Origin: Lysinimonas soli
Lineage (GTDB): Bacteria > Actinomycetota > Actinomycetes > Actinomycetales > Microbacteriaceae
Length of the DNA stretch: 64,000 nucleotides
Assembly: GCF_042655435.1 (NCBI RefSeq)
Contig: NZ_JBHSMG010000005.1
Location: 1-64,000, forward strand
Direction of reading: 5' to 3'
In this document: positions 26,205-34,665 of the stretch, one piece after another
How the letters are laid out: each line of letters opens with the position of its first letter
Numbering within the stretch: position 1 is the first letter of the stretch
Notes under the pieces: generated by a model
Databases searched by the model: none
Told to the model about the DNA's origin: nothing
What the model saw: only the letters and a program-made list of their open reading frames with translations
Translations under genes and position numbers: made by a program

Positions 26205-27389
26205 TCAGCGGACCTCGGCGAGCGCTTCATCCACCAGCGCGAACTTGTCAGCAACGGGATAGTGATGATTGCCGATGAACAGGCCGTCGTCGTGCACCTT
26301 GTCGGCGTTCGGCAACGGAGGGAGAGGCACGTGCTTCAAGTGCTTCAGAACGGGATTTCGAGTGAAGTTTCCGGTGACGATGGGGCGCGACTCGATTCCA
26401 GCGGCCGTGAATGCCGCCACCACGTCCTTGCGACGCCCCGCCAACCTGCCCTCGAGAACCAGCGAGAAGCCGAACCAGCTGCTGTCGCCGGTCTCCTTCT
26501 GCACCCTCAGCTCGTCACGGCCCGAGAATCGCGTTATGAAATCGACCGCGTTGGCTCGACGCCCCGCAACGATCGCGGGGAGCTTCTTGAGTTGCTCGGT
26601 GCCGAGAGCCCCCGACATCTCCAACGGACGGACGTTGTAGCCGGGAAGAACGAACCGGAAGAGATCCTCGAAGGCGTCTCCGGACTTCGGGTAAACGAGG
26701 TTGTCATCGGGAAGCTCGCGGGTCCAACCGTGAGCACGGGTCGACACCATGGCCTGATAGAGGTACTCGTCATCGGTCAGGACCATGCCACCCTCCATGG
26801 TCGAGATGTGGTGCGAGAAGAAGGAACTGAAGGTGCCCAGCACACCGAACGTTCCGGCGGCGCGACCCTGGAGCGTCGCGCCCATCGACTCGCAGTTGTC
26901 CTCGATCAGCAGCAGAGAATGCTGTCGACAGATCTCGACGAGGCGTGTGAAGTCGACGGGGTTGCCCAGCAAATTGACCGCCAACACTGCCTTGGTCCGC
27001 GGCCCGACTGCCGCCTCCACGGCGTCAAGATCGATGTTGAGAGTGTCGATGTCGACGTCGACGAACTTCAGCGTCAGGCCGTGCTGAGTCAGCGGATAGT
27101 AGGTGGTCGCCCATGAGACGGCCGGAACGATGACCTCATCTCCGGGGTTGAGGTCCATGTCGGGATTGATCACAGCGGCGGCCACTGCGACGAGGTTCGC
27201 GCTGCTGCCAGAATTGACCATGACCGCGTATCGGGCGCCGAAGTGGTCGGCGAACTCCAACTCGAACTTCCGGACCGCGGGACCCATGGTGAAGCGACCA
27301 CTCGCGATCACGCGCTGGAGCGCGGCGTATTCGTCCTCGTCCCAGGTGGAGGTGGCCAGAGGCAGCGCAGGGCTGTGCGAATCAGACAT
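26205..27389 (-). CDS. colD: GDP-4-keto-6-deoxy-D-mannose 3-dehydratase (ColD-like, His in place of the PLP lysine)
   Basis: The 394-residue DegT/AHBA-fold enzyme matches ColD along its length: PLATSTWDEDEY, VNSGSSANLVAVAA, VPAVSWATTYYPL, EDNCESMGAT and PGYNVRPLEMSGALG. At the position where aminotransferases carry the PLP-binding Lys it reads FFSHHISTMEGG (His193-His194). This His-for-Lys change defines the ColD and E1 dehydratases, which remove the C3 hydroxyl of a 4-keto-6-deoxy sugar. No iron-sulfur Cys cluster is present, so it is ColD-type, using PMP and glutamate, rather than E1. It acts after Gmd and is last in the minus-strand operon GT2-GT10-colC-colD, 5 bases after colC. Confidence 0.9.
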   Translation of the reverse strand: MSDSHSPALPLATSTWDEDEYAALQRVIASGRFTMGPAVRKFELEFADHFGARYAVMVNSGSSANLVAVAAAVINPDMDLNPGDEVIVPAVSWATTYYPLTQHGLTLKFVDVDIDTLNIDLDAVEAAVGPRTKAVLAVNLLGNPVDFTRLVEICRQHSLLLIEDNCESMGATLQGRAAGTFGVLGTFSSFFSHHISTMEGGMVLTDDEYLYQAMVSTRAHGWTRELPDDNLVYPKSGDAFEDLFRFVLPGYNVRPLEMSGALGTEQLKKLPAIVAGRRANAVDFITRFSGRDELRVQKETGDSSWFGFSLVLEGRLAGRRKDVVAAFTAAGIESRPIVTGNFTRNPVLKHLKHVPLPPLPNADKVHDDGLFIGNHHYPVADKFALVDEALAEVR

Positions 27390-27394
27390 GAGAA

Positions 27395-28336
27395 TCAGAT
27401 TTCCGAAGGTGCGGCGGAGGCGTCGGCCAAGAATACCTCGTAGGCTCGCGCGATCCCGTCACGCAGCTCGGTCGACGGGTTCCAGCCGAAGCCCTTGGCC
27501 ACGGCCGAATCCATCAGCTTCTGACGCATCCCCGTGGGCTTCGAGGTGTCGTAGACGAAACCGCCCTCGAACCCGACGACCTCCCTCGCCAGCTCGTAGA
27601 ACTCGGTGACCGTGCGGTCGTACCCGCAGCCGACGTTGAGAACGGGTGGCCATGCACCCATCTCCTCGATGGCGCCGACAAGCCACTCGGCCAGATCGCC
27701 GACGTAGGTAAACTCGCGACGCGCGGTCCCATCACCCCAGATCTCGACGCTCGACGCCCCCGCCTGCTTCCCCGCATGGACCTTGCTGACCGCGGCCGCG
27801 ATCAGGTGGCTTCGACCCGTGCTGTAGTCGTCCTTCGGGCCGTACAAGTTCGAGGGGATGATCGTGCGGTAGGTGAGACCCAGCTCACCGCTCGCGTACT
27901 CGCAGAGCTTGGCTCCGGCGATCTTCGCGATGGCGTAGCCCTCGTTGGTCGGCTCGAGTGGGGCGGCGAGGATGTCTCCCTCCACCAGGGGCTGGCGGTA
28001 GTCCCTCGGGTACATGCAGGAGCTTCCGATGTAGAGGAGGCGCTGCACGCCGAGCTCGATGGCACTGCCGATGACGGAAGTGTCGAGCAACAGGTTGTCC
28101 AGCAGGAACTCGGTCGGATGAGCGACGTTCGCCGCGATCCCGCCTACCTTCGCCGCGCAATGGATGATGATGTCGGGCGCGATCTTCGAGAGGACCGAGA
28201 AGGTAGCCGCTCTATCTCTGAGGTCCGCGTCAGCCCGGCTGATGCCGACCATCTCGTCCCCAGGTCTGATTCTCGCCCACTGCTCGCGAACACTCGAGGC
28301 GAGCATTCCGTTGGCTCCGGTGATCACGACCTTCAC
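27395..28336 (-). CDS. colC: GDP-L-colitose synthase / GDP-L-fucose synthase-like epimerase-reductase
   Basis: The 313-residue SDR of the Fcl family has VVITGANGMLASSV, the HCAAKVGGI loop, active-site GSSCMYPRDYRQP and NEGYAIAKIAG (Tyr-x3-Lys), and RREFTYVGDLAEW. Fcl converts Gmd product to GDP-L-fucose by 3,5-epimerisation and 4-reduction; its homologue ColC does C5-epimerisation and C4-reduction of the 3-deoxy intermediate. With ColD next to it, GDP-L-colitose is the likelier product, but an Fcl activity on the Gmd product cannot be excluded. The start is GTG at 28336, overlapping the GT10 stop. Confidence 0.85.
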   Translation of the reverse strand: MKVVITGANGMLASSVREQWARIRPGDEMVGISRADADLRDRAATFSVLSKIAPDIIIHCAAKVGGIAANVAHPTEFLLDNLLLDTSVIGSAIELGVQRLLYIGSSCMYPRDYRQPLVEGDILAAPLEPTNEGYAIAKIAGAKLCEYASGELGLTYRTIIPSNLYGPKDDYSTGRSHLIAAAVSKVHAGKQAGASSVEIWGDGTARREFTYVGDLAEWLVGAIEEMGAWPPVLNVGCGYDRTVTEFYELAREVVGFEGGFVYDTSKPTGMRQKLMDSAVAKGFGWNPSTELRDGIARAYEVFLADASAAPSEI

Positions 28337-29364
28337 GATTCTTCTGCTCCTCGCTCAATTGTCTGATGAATCTCGTTCGCCAAGCGGACGAGGGCGTGCG
28401 GCATCGCCCACGTCTGATAGGTCTGGTCGTCGGCCAACCATGCCGCGCCCGCCCGGAGCACCCCCGCCTTCTGCGCGGTGCCCAGAGTCCGCACCGTTTC
28501 GGTAAATGCCTCCGGTTTCGGCGCGCGACCCAGCTGTATGGCGACGTCATCGGGGATGCCCATGTGCTGCAGCGGAGGACCGACATAGAGCGGAACACAG
28601 CCGGCCATCACCGCATCGAAGAGCTTCTCCGAGACGTAGTTCGCGCTGTTCTCGATCACGACCGCGAACTCGTGCTCCGCCAGGACCGCCTGCTTGTCTG
28701 CGACGATGCCGACGTTGTTGACAGAGCCTCCGAGCGGCAGACGAGAGCTCCATTCCCCGGGGTCAATGCGCTCCCGCTTCACGATCGCGTACGCGAGAGC
28801 ACGTGCGTTCTCGATCTGGACTCGAGCCCCGCGACGTGACCAGTTCGATCCGGCAAGGGTGAGCGGCAAGTCATCCCGGTCGAACGCGCGGATCACGTCG
28901 CGTCGCAAGCCGTAGAGACTCCCCGAGATCATCGAGATCTTGTTGGAGTTGACCAGCACCGATGTCCCGGCGACGTGCTCTCCGGCAGGAGTCGGATGGG
29001 CCCGCCAGTCGTGCTGAGGCCATGGGATGATCACCATACCTGGCGTTGCGCTCTCGGCTCCGACGCTCAGAACGTCGCCATACTGCGCCCTGACCGACAC
29101 CCAGTAGTTGTCCGGCAGCACGACTCGTGGTTCAAAAACGATCAATTGCCGCCGGTGGCGGGGCACTCGATCGGCAATCGCCGAAAAACTCCTCCGGTCG
29201 TGATCCATCGCCACGAAATGGGTTGCATCCGTGCCTGTGGGCTCAACTAGACGATGCCCGCGCTCGCGCAGGAGATCGAGCAACACGCCGTACTCTGTTG
29301 CGGCGTATCCGGCCAGATCGCCTGCGGCTGTTGCCCCGACGACGCTGAGAGCGATCACCGCCAT
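28333..29364 (-). CDS. Family 10 glycosyltransferase (fucosyltransferase-type), candidate colitosyltransferase
   Basis: The 343-residue protein carries the signature of GT10 enzymes: FAVVIENSANYVSEKLFDAV followed by MAGCVPLYVGPP (residues about 255-290). That region in alpha-1,3-fucosyltransferases binds GDP-L-fucose. GDP-L-colitose is 3-deoxy-GDP-L-fucose, and the gene overlaps colC, so it is the best candidate for colitose transfer (inference). The N-terminal half is divergent, as expected of the acceptor domain. I chose ATG at 29364; a TTG at 29376 would add four residues. It overlaps the upstream GT2 stop by 10 bases. Confidence 0.85.
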   Translation of the reverse strand: MAVIALSVVGATAAGDLAGYAATEYGVLLDLLRERGHRLVEPTGTDATHFVAMDHDRRSFSAIADRVPRHRRQLIVFEPRVVLPDNYWVSVRAQYGDVLSVGAESATPGMVIIPWPQHDWRAHPTPAGEHVAGTSVLVNSNKISMISGSLYGLRRDVIRAFDRDDLPLTLAGSNWSRRGARVQIENARALAYAIVKRERIDPGEWSSRLPLGGSVNNVGIVADKQAVLAEHEFAVVIENSANYVSEKLFDAVMAGCVPLYVGPPLQHMGIPDDVAIQLGRAPKPEAFTETVRTLGTAQKAGVLRAGAAWLADDQTYQTWAMPHALVRLANEIHQTIERGAEES

Positions 29365-30548
29365 TCGAAACGCCAAGCGCTCAGGGGATTGTCCCGCGTG
29401 ATCAGGCGGATCACGATGCGCGCGGCTGCCCGACGGATCCCGTACGGAACGAGGTGGCCGATGCGCTCATATGCCGTCATCAGAAACGAAGGGATGGCAC
29501 GCGCCGGGCTCGCCGGGTCGGTCGCCGTCACCATTCCGCCTTCAGGCAACGGAGCGATCGATGTCGATCGGTCGGGATCACCGCCCGCCGCGGCGGACAT
29601 CCGATCCAGTAGGCCGGAAGTCGCGGTCGCCCCCAACCCGCCGTAGATGCCCGCCAGCTCCGCGAGACCGGTGGATTCGAAGTTGTCCCACAGCTGTTCG
29701 AGTCGCTCGAGGGCGCCCGCCCTCACGAGCGCAGCGCGGTCCGTCTCTCCGAGCCTGACGGTGATCGAGTTCGAGAGCCCCGTGACGAATGATGCCCGGT
29801 CTGTCGGCGAGATGGCCCGCGCAAGGGAGGCGAACTCGGCGCTGTTGAAAACGCGGAACAAGGACACCGTCGCACCGAACTTGCGCTCGCGATCGTCGAT
29901 CGACCGCGACTCACTCGCCATGTTGTCGCGGTACCGCATCGTCTCCCGCTCGACGTGGATGAATCGGCCCCGCCCCGCGAGCCGCATGGTGATCTCGGTG
30001 TCTGGGAACGCGGTGCTGTGCCACGGGGCCTCGGTCTCGCGGAAGACCTGGGTGCGCACGGCGAGGGCCGACCAGGGGATGCAGTGATTCCGCAGCAGAG
30101 CCAGAAACACGGTCGGCGGGTCGAGATCGGGAAGCATCCAGATCAACGGGGGGAACGATCCGATGGCGCGCCCCTCGTGGTCGGCTCGTGCCATGTCCGA
30201 GAAGACACCGACAACGTCCTCTGCCGCGGCAGCTGCGGTCTCGTCCAGGATGCGAAGGTGATTCGGCAGGTAGATGTCGTCTTGATGGATGAAGGTCACC
30301 CACTCGGTGGTGACCAGATCCAGGTTGACGAAGATCGAGCCGGTTGCCCCCAGATTGAAGCCGTTGCGCACGATCGTGATATCGCGATCAGCCGCCGTCG
30401 ACCATTCCGTCAGCCGACTCCATGTGTCGTCGGAGGAGGCGTTGTCGACGAAGAGCCAGCGGACCGCTCCGGCCGTCTGGGACTCGATCTGCGACAACAG
30501 GTGATCGAAGTAGGGGATCGCGTTGTACAGCCCGACGAACACGGTCAT
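29355..30548 (-). CDS. Family 2 glycosyltransferase
   Basis: The 397-residue protein begins MTVFVGLYNAIPYFDHLLSQ, with WLFVDNASSDDT and a FIHQDDIYLPNHL segment (the HQDD metal site) typical of GT2, then WSALAVRTQVFRE and TAFPDTEITMRLA on the acceptor side. The frame remains open upstream to 30845, but the extra 99 residues are not GT2-like; ATG at 30546-30548 places the beta-strand start correctly. Residues about 290-397 are an extra C-terminal helical extension. It leads the minus-strand operon containing GT10, colC and colD. Confidence 0.8.
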   Translation of the reverse strand: MTVFVGLYNAIPYFDHLLSQIESQTAGAVRWLFVDNASSDDTWSRLTEWSTAADRDITIVRNGFNLGATGSIFVNLDLVTTEWVTFIHQDDIYLPNHLRILDETAAAAAEDVVGVFSDMARADHEGRAIGSFPPLIWMLPDLDPPTVFLALLRNHCIPWSALAVRTQVFRETEAPWHSTAFPDTEITMRLAGRGRFIHVERETMRYRDNMASESRSIDDRERKFGATVSLFRVFNSAEFASLARAISPTDRASFVTGLSNSITVRLGETDRAALVRAGALERLEQLWDNFESTGLAELAGIYGGLGATATSGLLDRMSAAAGGDPDRSTSIAPLPEGGMVTATDPASPARAIPSFLMTAYERIGHLVPYGIRRAAARIVIRLITRDNPLSAWRFEWR

Positions 30549-30618
30549 CCGAGCCGTCTCATCGGCTCGACCCGTCGTCACGACGCTGCGGCCTGCTCGG
30601 TATTCCGCGTGAAGGAGC

Positions 30619-30855
30619 TCAGTCCCGGCCAAGCTGCATCCAATCCGGCAGAAGCCATTCCTTGGGCTCCTCGGCGCCGCCGGGAGCAGAGGAGAGAAAC
30701 GCAGGCCACCGACTGAACGAGCTGATTGTACGGATGACCCTGGCAGCGCTGCTGAGGCGAAGGCGCGAATCGCCAATACCTCGTTGTAGAGGCCTTCGCC
30801 GCGCACGGCCGCGGTCCTTGCCCAAGCCCCCGCGGAGTTGAACAATGACGGTCAT
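30619..30855 (-). CDS. Possible small protein or gene remnant upstream of the GT2
   Basis: A 78-codon frame runs from ATG 30855 to TGA at 30619, with GAGAGG 11 bases before the ATG. The start MTVIVQLRGGLG resembles the beginning of some family 11 fucosyltransferases, but the next 15 residues are Arg-rich and the similarity stops. The C-terminal part (PKEWLLPDWMQLG) is not low-complexity. It could be a real small protein, the end of a decayed transferase, or chance in GC-rich DNA. Confidence 0.25.
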   Translation of the reverse strand: MTVIVQLRGGLGKDRGRARRRPLQRGIGDSRLRLSSAARVIRTISSFSRWPAFLSSAPGGAEEPKEWLLPDWMQLGRD

Positions 30856-30910
30856 GCGACGGTCATCCTCTCGCGGTACTGGTGCTCGCTCGTGCGATCA
30901 AGCCTGTCCA

Positions 30911-30916
30911 GCTTAC
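30911..30916 (-). promoter_or_regulatory. -10-like box TAAGCT for the GT2-GT10-colC-colD operon
   Basis: Read on the minus strand the bases are TAAGCT, matching TANNNT, 56 bases before the possible small frame at 30855. No -35 recognised. Confidence 0.3.
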
Positions 30917-30955
30917 TGAACGACCCGATTCGGGCGCGTTCGCCCAGGCCACCAT

Positions 30956-30961
30956 AGGGTA
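30956..30961 (+). promoter_or_regulatory. -10-like box TAGGGT before rfbF
   Basis: TAGGGT matches TANNNT and is 65 bases before the rfbF ATG. It is only 40 bases from the opposing box at 30911-30916, so the two sugar operons may share a control region. Confidence 0.35.
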
Positions 30962-31025
30962 GGAGCGCACACCATGTGGGTCTACTCGCTCGATGACCCC
31001 GCCAAAGACGAAGAGGGTCTGAACG

Positions 31026-31796
31026 ATGAAAGCGGTTCTCCTGGCCGGCGGTCTCGGCACGCGCATGCGGGAAGAGACGGAGTTCCGCCCCAAGCCGATG
31101 GTCGAGGTGGGCGGCCGCCCCGTCCTCTGGCACATCATGAAGATCCTCGGGCAGAAGAGTATCCAGGATTTCGTGATCTGCACGGGGTACAAGAGCGAGA
31201 TCATCAAGAACTACTTCGCCAACTACGACGCCATGAACTCCGACTTCACCGTCAAGCTCGGCTCACGGAAGAGCATCGAGTACCACGGCGAGCATGACGA
31301 GTCCGACTGGAGCGTCACCGTGGCGTACACCGGGGCCGCGACCATGACGGGCGGGCGCATCAAGAAGGTCCAGAAGTACGTCGGAGACGAACGGTTCCTC
31401 TGCACCTACGGAGACGGCATCGCCGACGTCGATATCGATGCCCTTCTGGAGTACCACGAGTCGCACGGCAAGATCGCCACGATGACCACAGTGCAGCCCC
31501 TCAGCCGCTTCGGAGTTCTCGACCTCGACGCGGATGGTTCGGTCAAGAGGTTCAAGGAGAAGCCTCAGGTCGAGGGCTGGATCAATATCGGCTACTTCAT
31601 CTTCGAACCGGAGATCTTCGACTACCTCGACGACGATTCAGTGCTCGAGGAGGAGCCGTTGCATCGTCTCGCTGCCGACAACCAGATCGCCGCCTACAAG
31701 CACCAGGGTTTCTGGCAGCCCATGGACACCTATCGCGAGACACTGATGTTGAATGAGCTGTGGGACTCGGGGAACGCGCCCTGGAGGAGTTGGTGA
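31026..31796 (+). CDS. rfbF: Glucose-1-phosphate cytidylyltransferase
   Basis: The 256-residue nucleotidyltransferase has LLAGGLGTRMREETEFRPKP (signature loop with RPKPMVEVGGRPV next to it), YGDGIADVDID as the metal-binding segment, and GWINIGYFIFEP near the product site. Length and motifs match RfbF/DdhA (EC 2.7.7.33), which makes CDP-D-glucose, the entry point of CDP-3,6-dideoxyhexoses. It is the first gene of the CDP-sugar block and overlaps or abuts the ThDP-enzyme gene. Highly recognisable. Confidence 0.95.
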   Translation: MKAVLLAGGLGTRMREETEFRPKPMVEVGGRPVLWHIMKILGQKSIQDFVICTGYKSEIIKNYFANYDAMNSDFTVKLGSRKSIEYHGEHDESDWSVTVAYTGAATMTGGRIKKVQKYVGDERFLCTYGDGIADVDIDALLEYHESHGKIATMTTVQPLSRFGVLDLDADGSVKRFKEKPQVEGWINIGYFIFEPEIFDYLDDDSVLEEEPLHRLAADNQIAAYKHQGFWQPMDTYRETLMLNELWDSGNAPWRSW

Positions 31797-31798
31797 GC

Positions 31799-33601
31799 AT
31801 GAGCGACCGCGAAATGTCGAAGCATCCGACCGGATCCGACCTGATTGCAGCTTTCGTGGAGGAGCACTGCTTCTCTGACGTCTTCGTCGTCAACGGTGGG
31901 GCGTGTGCGTTCATGATCGACGCGCTCGGGCGCAATCCCGGCACCGGTTATGTCTGCGTCCAGCACGAGCAGGCGGCCGCCATGTCCGCAGACGCGATCT
32001 GGAGGACCACCGGACGTGCCGGCGTCACCATGGTCACGAGCGGCCCGGGCGCAACGAACCTCATCACGGGCATCGCATCATCGTGGTTCGATTCGATTCC
32101 TGCCCTGCACATCACAGGACAGGTGAACGATCGCGAGAGCAAGACGACGATCGGGGCCGACGTTCGACAGGCCGGTTTCCAAGAGACCGACATCGTCTCG
32201 ATGGTTTCGACCATCACGAAGAGCGCGGTGAAGGTCACGTCGGTCTCCGAGCTCGCTCGTGCGCTCCACGACTCCCTCGAAGTCGCGATCAGCGGGCGGA
32301 TGGGACCCGTCGTTGTCGATGTGCCCATGAACGTTCAGCAGGAGCCGGCCACCGACCTCGACTTCGCCATCGCGCTCGCTCCTGTCGAGAAGCGAGCCGA
32401 AGACACCACGCCGCCGGCCGTGCTGTCGAGTCAGCTCGAATCCTTCCTCGCCGGTGCCGAGCGACCCCTCGTGGTCATCGGAGGCGGGCTCGGGCTCGCA
32501 GGGACAGCTCGCATCGCGCAGGACTGGTGCGAAGCCCACCACATTCCGTACATCGCGAGCTGGGCGGGATTGACCTACCTGGATCGCTCCCGAAAGGGAT
32601 ATCAGGGTTCACAGGGGGTGTACGGGTCTCGCCACGCGAACTGGACGGTCAACGCGGCGGATCGGATCCTGTCCTTCGGCAGCCGTCTCGACAACCGTCA
32701 GCGCACCGGCAACCCTCGCGCTTACGCGCCCTTTGCCGACTTCTTCATCATCGACATCGACATCGAAGAGATCCGCAAGTTCCACGCCGACCGCCGCTAC
32801 GACGGGGCAGCATTCGATCTGGCCGGAATCGAGTCGGTGCTCGAGGGAACCGAGTTCAGCTACGACAGCGCACCGTGGGTCTCGCTCATCGAAGCCGACC
32901 GCGGATCCAACTCCTCGGGTTGGGAGGCATCGGTGAAACCGGGCGAGTTCAACCCGTACAGCGCGGTCACCGCACTGCAGCCGTTGCTCCCGCAGGAGGC
33001 GATCGTGATCGCCGACACCGGTGCGAACCTCGCCTGGCTGTTCCAGGCGTACGCACCAGACGACAGCCTGCTGTTCACCTCGGGTGGCAACTCGCCGATG
33101 GGCTACAGCCTCCCGGCGGCGATCGGGGCCCAGCTCGCCAATCCGGATGCCAACGTCGTCTGCGTCATCGGAGACGGAGGTCTTCAGATGAACATCCAAG
33201 AACTGCAGACCGCCGCCTTCTACGGGCTGCCGATCACGATCCTCCTTTTCAACAACTCGGGCTATGGCATCATCAAGCAGTTCCAGGACTCGAACACGAG
33301 CAGCAGACACTTCGCAAGCGGTGACGGGTACTCCACTCCGGATTTCGGGCAGATTGCCGCGGCATACGGCCTGCCCTATCAGAGGATCGCCTCGGTCGAG
33401 GAGATCACCGGCGAGCTCTTCGAGCGTGGACTCCGACTCATCGAGCTCGTCATCCCGCCGAATGCCCTGATCACTCCCAAGGTCGAGAGCGACCACTTCA
33501 TCCACGATCAGTTCCCTTACGACGATTCCCCCCGGTACCAGCCGCTGCCGTTCGCGTATCCGGGGCGCCCGAGTGAACTGGTCGTCAGCTCGGCTTTGTG
33601 A
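31799..33601 (+). CDS. ThDP-dependent acetolactate synthase-like enzyme, probable YerE-type sugar carboligase
   Basis: The 600-residue enzyme has the three-domain ThDP fold: catalytic Glu in QHEQAAAMSADA, a central FAD/Rossmann-like domain, and the ThDP site GDGGLQMNIQELQ ending FNNSGYGII. It resembles acetolactate synthase but lies inside a CDP-sugar operon. In Yersinia, YerE joins an acetyl unit from pyruvate to CDP-4-keto-3,6-dideoxyglucose to make the branched sugar yersiniose; that role fits all neighbours. ATG 31799 has GGAGGAG at good spacing; the GTG at 31793, overlapping the rfbF stop, is an alternative. A true branched-chain amino-acid enzyme is unlikely here. Confidence 0.85.
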   Translation: MSDREMSKHPTGSDLIAAFVEEHCFSDVFVVNGGACAFMIDALGRNPGTGYVCVQHEQAAAMSADAIWRTTGRAGVTMVTSGPGATNLITGIASSWFDSIPALHITGQVNDRESKTTIGADVRQAGFQETDIVSMVSTITKSAVKVTSVSELARALHDSLEVAISGRMGPVVVDVPMNVQQEPATDLDFAIALAPVEKRAEDTTPPAVLSSQLESFLAGAERPLVVIGGGLGLAGTARIAQDWCEAHHIPYIASWAGLTYLDRSRKGYQGSQGVYGSRHANWTVNAADRILSFGSRLDNRQRTGNPRAYAPFADFFIIDIDIEEIRKFHADRRYDGAAFDLAGIESVLEGTEFSYDSAPWVSLIEADRGSNSSGWEASVKPGEFNPYSAVTALQPLLPQEAIVIADTGANLAWLFQAYAPDDSLLFTSGGNSPMGYSLPAAIGAQLANPDANVVCVIGDGGLQMNIQELQTAAFYGLPITILLFNNSGYGIIKQFQDSNTSSRHFASGDGYSTPDFGQIAAAYGLPYQRIASVEEITGELFERGLRLIELVIPPNALITPKVESDHFIHDQFPYDDSPRYQPLPFAYPGRPSELVVSSAL

Positions 33602-33616
33602 GCCAAGCGTCTGCAA

Positions 33617-34555
33617 TCACCGACGCCCAGGGAGCGTCCGCGAGGGATCGAATGGATCGGCGACCGGCAACCCGCTCAGCCATCGGGCGGTGAGTTCGAG
33701 CCCCGTTGCGAGCTCCACGCTCGCGACCCAGCCGAGGGCTTCCAGTCGCGAGGTGTCCCCCGCGAGGCGAGGAGGTACGGCCGCCTTATTCAGCGCGAAC
33801 TCCAGCGCCGTCGCTCCTCCCAGATAGTCGGTGAAGAGCGATATCGAGTCGCGCAGAGGGGGAGCCTCCGGGTGCGCGACGTTGTAGACCCCTTCGGCCG
33901 ACGAGTTCGTGGCGAGAGCGGCGAGCGCCGTGCCTGCGTCGGAAGCGTAAAGATGGCTCCACCCCTGCCGAGCCTCACGGATCGTAAGACGGGTCCCCGA
34001 CGCTGCTGCGTCGGCGATCGAGGGGAAGAGAGTCCGGTCGCTATCGAGCGGCCCGAAGACCGAGAAGACCCGCGCCCATACCCAGGATCGATCGGCGGCT
34101 TCGCGAACCCGCACGAGCTGCTCAAAGGCCTGCACCTTGGCTCGACCGTAGGCCGTGACGGGGGACGTCGGAGTCTGCTCTGAAGTCCTCGTATCGATCG
34201 GTCCGTACTCCGCCTGGCTGCCGACGCCCACGACGCGCCCGACGTCGGACTCCTCCGCGGCGCGCAGGAGAGCGGCTTGCCTGCCGATGTTGCCCGACTG
34301 AATAGACTCTTGGTCCCGTTCGGATGCAGAAACGCCCTCCCAGTCGAGAGCGACGATGCAGTCAGGGGACTCGCGGGCGATCAAGCCCGCCCAGCCGTCG
34401 CTCATAGACGGAGCGCGGCGGACCGGGACCCCCTGCAAGCGCCAAGGGTCGCTGCTCGGGCGATGAACAGCGATCGCGTCGTGGCCTGCCGCAGCCAGCG
34501 CGCGCACCGTCCAGGACCCCACGAAACCCGTCGCTCCGAAAACCATGACCTTCAC
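33617..34555 (-). CDS. NAD-dependent epimerase/dehydratase family SDR, candidate CDP-sugar reductase (YerF role)
   Basis: The 312-residue SDR has VMVFGATGFVGSWTVRAL, a catalytic Ser in VGVGSQAEYG and AYGRAKVQAFEQ (Tyr-x3-Lys). It lies on the opposite strand in the middle of the CDP-sugar block. The yersiniose pathway needs a reductase (YerF) after the carboligase, so this is the obvious candidate; it could also reduce C4 or act on another sugar. The start is GTG at 34555, just before the nucleotide-binding strand; longer frames are not family-like. Confidence 0.75.
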   Translation of the reverse strand: MKVMVFGATGFVGSWTVRALAAAGHDAIAVHRPSSDPWRLQGVPVRRAPSMSDGWAGLIARESPDCIVALDWEGVSASERDQESIQSGNIGRQAALLRAAEESDVGRVVGVGSQAEYGPIDTRTSEQTPTSPVTAYGRAKVQAFEQLVRVREAADRSWVWARVFSVFGPLDSDRTLFPSIADAAASGTRLTIREARQGWSHLYASDAGTALAALATNSSAEGVYNVAHPEAPPLRDSISLFTDYLGGATALEFALNKAAVPPRLAGDTSRLEALGWVASVELATGLELTARWLSGLPVADPFDPSRTLPGRR

Positions 34556-34652
34556 GACGAGCCAGGCTATCCGGCGGGGCCGCGCGGCGGCCACCGTGAC
34601 AGCGTGCGCCGCACAATGGCCGGTAGAATCGGAAGTCCGCTTCGAGCATCTC

Positions 34653-34658
34653 GGGGAG
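34653..34658 (+). promoter_or_regulatory. Shine-Dalgarno GGGGAG that fixes the ATT start of rfbH
   Basis: GGGGAG lies 7 bases before the ATT at 34666-34668. No ATG, GTG or TTG is in frame between the upstream TAG (34624) and the internal GTG at 34783. The spacing is ideal for initiation at ATT. Confidence 0.65.
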
Positions 34659-34665
34659 ATACCCA

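Larger units (their letters stand above)
30549..31025. other. 477-base divergent intergenic region between the GDP-sugar and CDP-sugar operons
   Basis: It lies between the GT2 start (minus) and rfbF start (plus). It holds -10-like boxes facing each way at 30911-30916 and 30956-30961, and a possible 78-codon frame at 30619-30855 on the minus strand. Two minus-strand frames stay open over 30549-30845, which may reflect either GC bias or a decayed gene. No RNA gene or repeat array is seen. Confidence 0.6.

Noticed and set aside
31799..33601. Acetolactate synthase for branched-chain amino acids
   Set aside because: No ilvN/ilvC neighbours; it sits between RfbF and RfbH, where a YerE-type sugar carboligase is expected.
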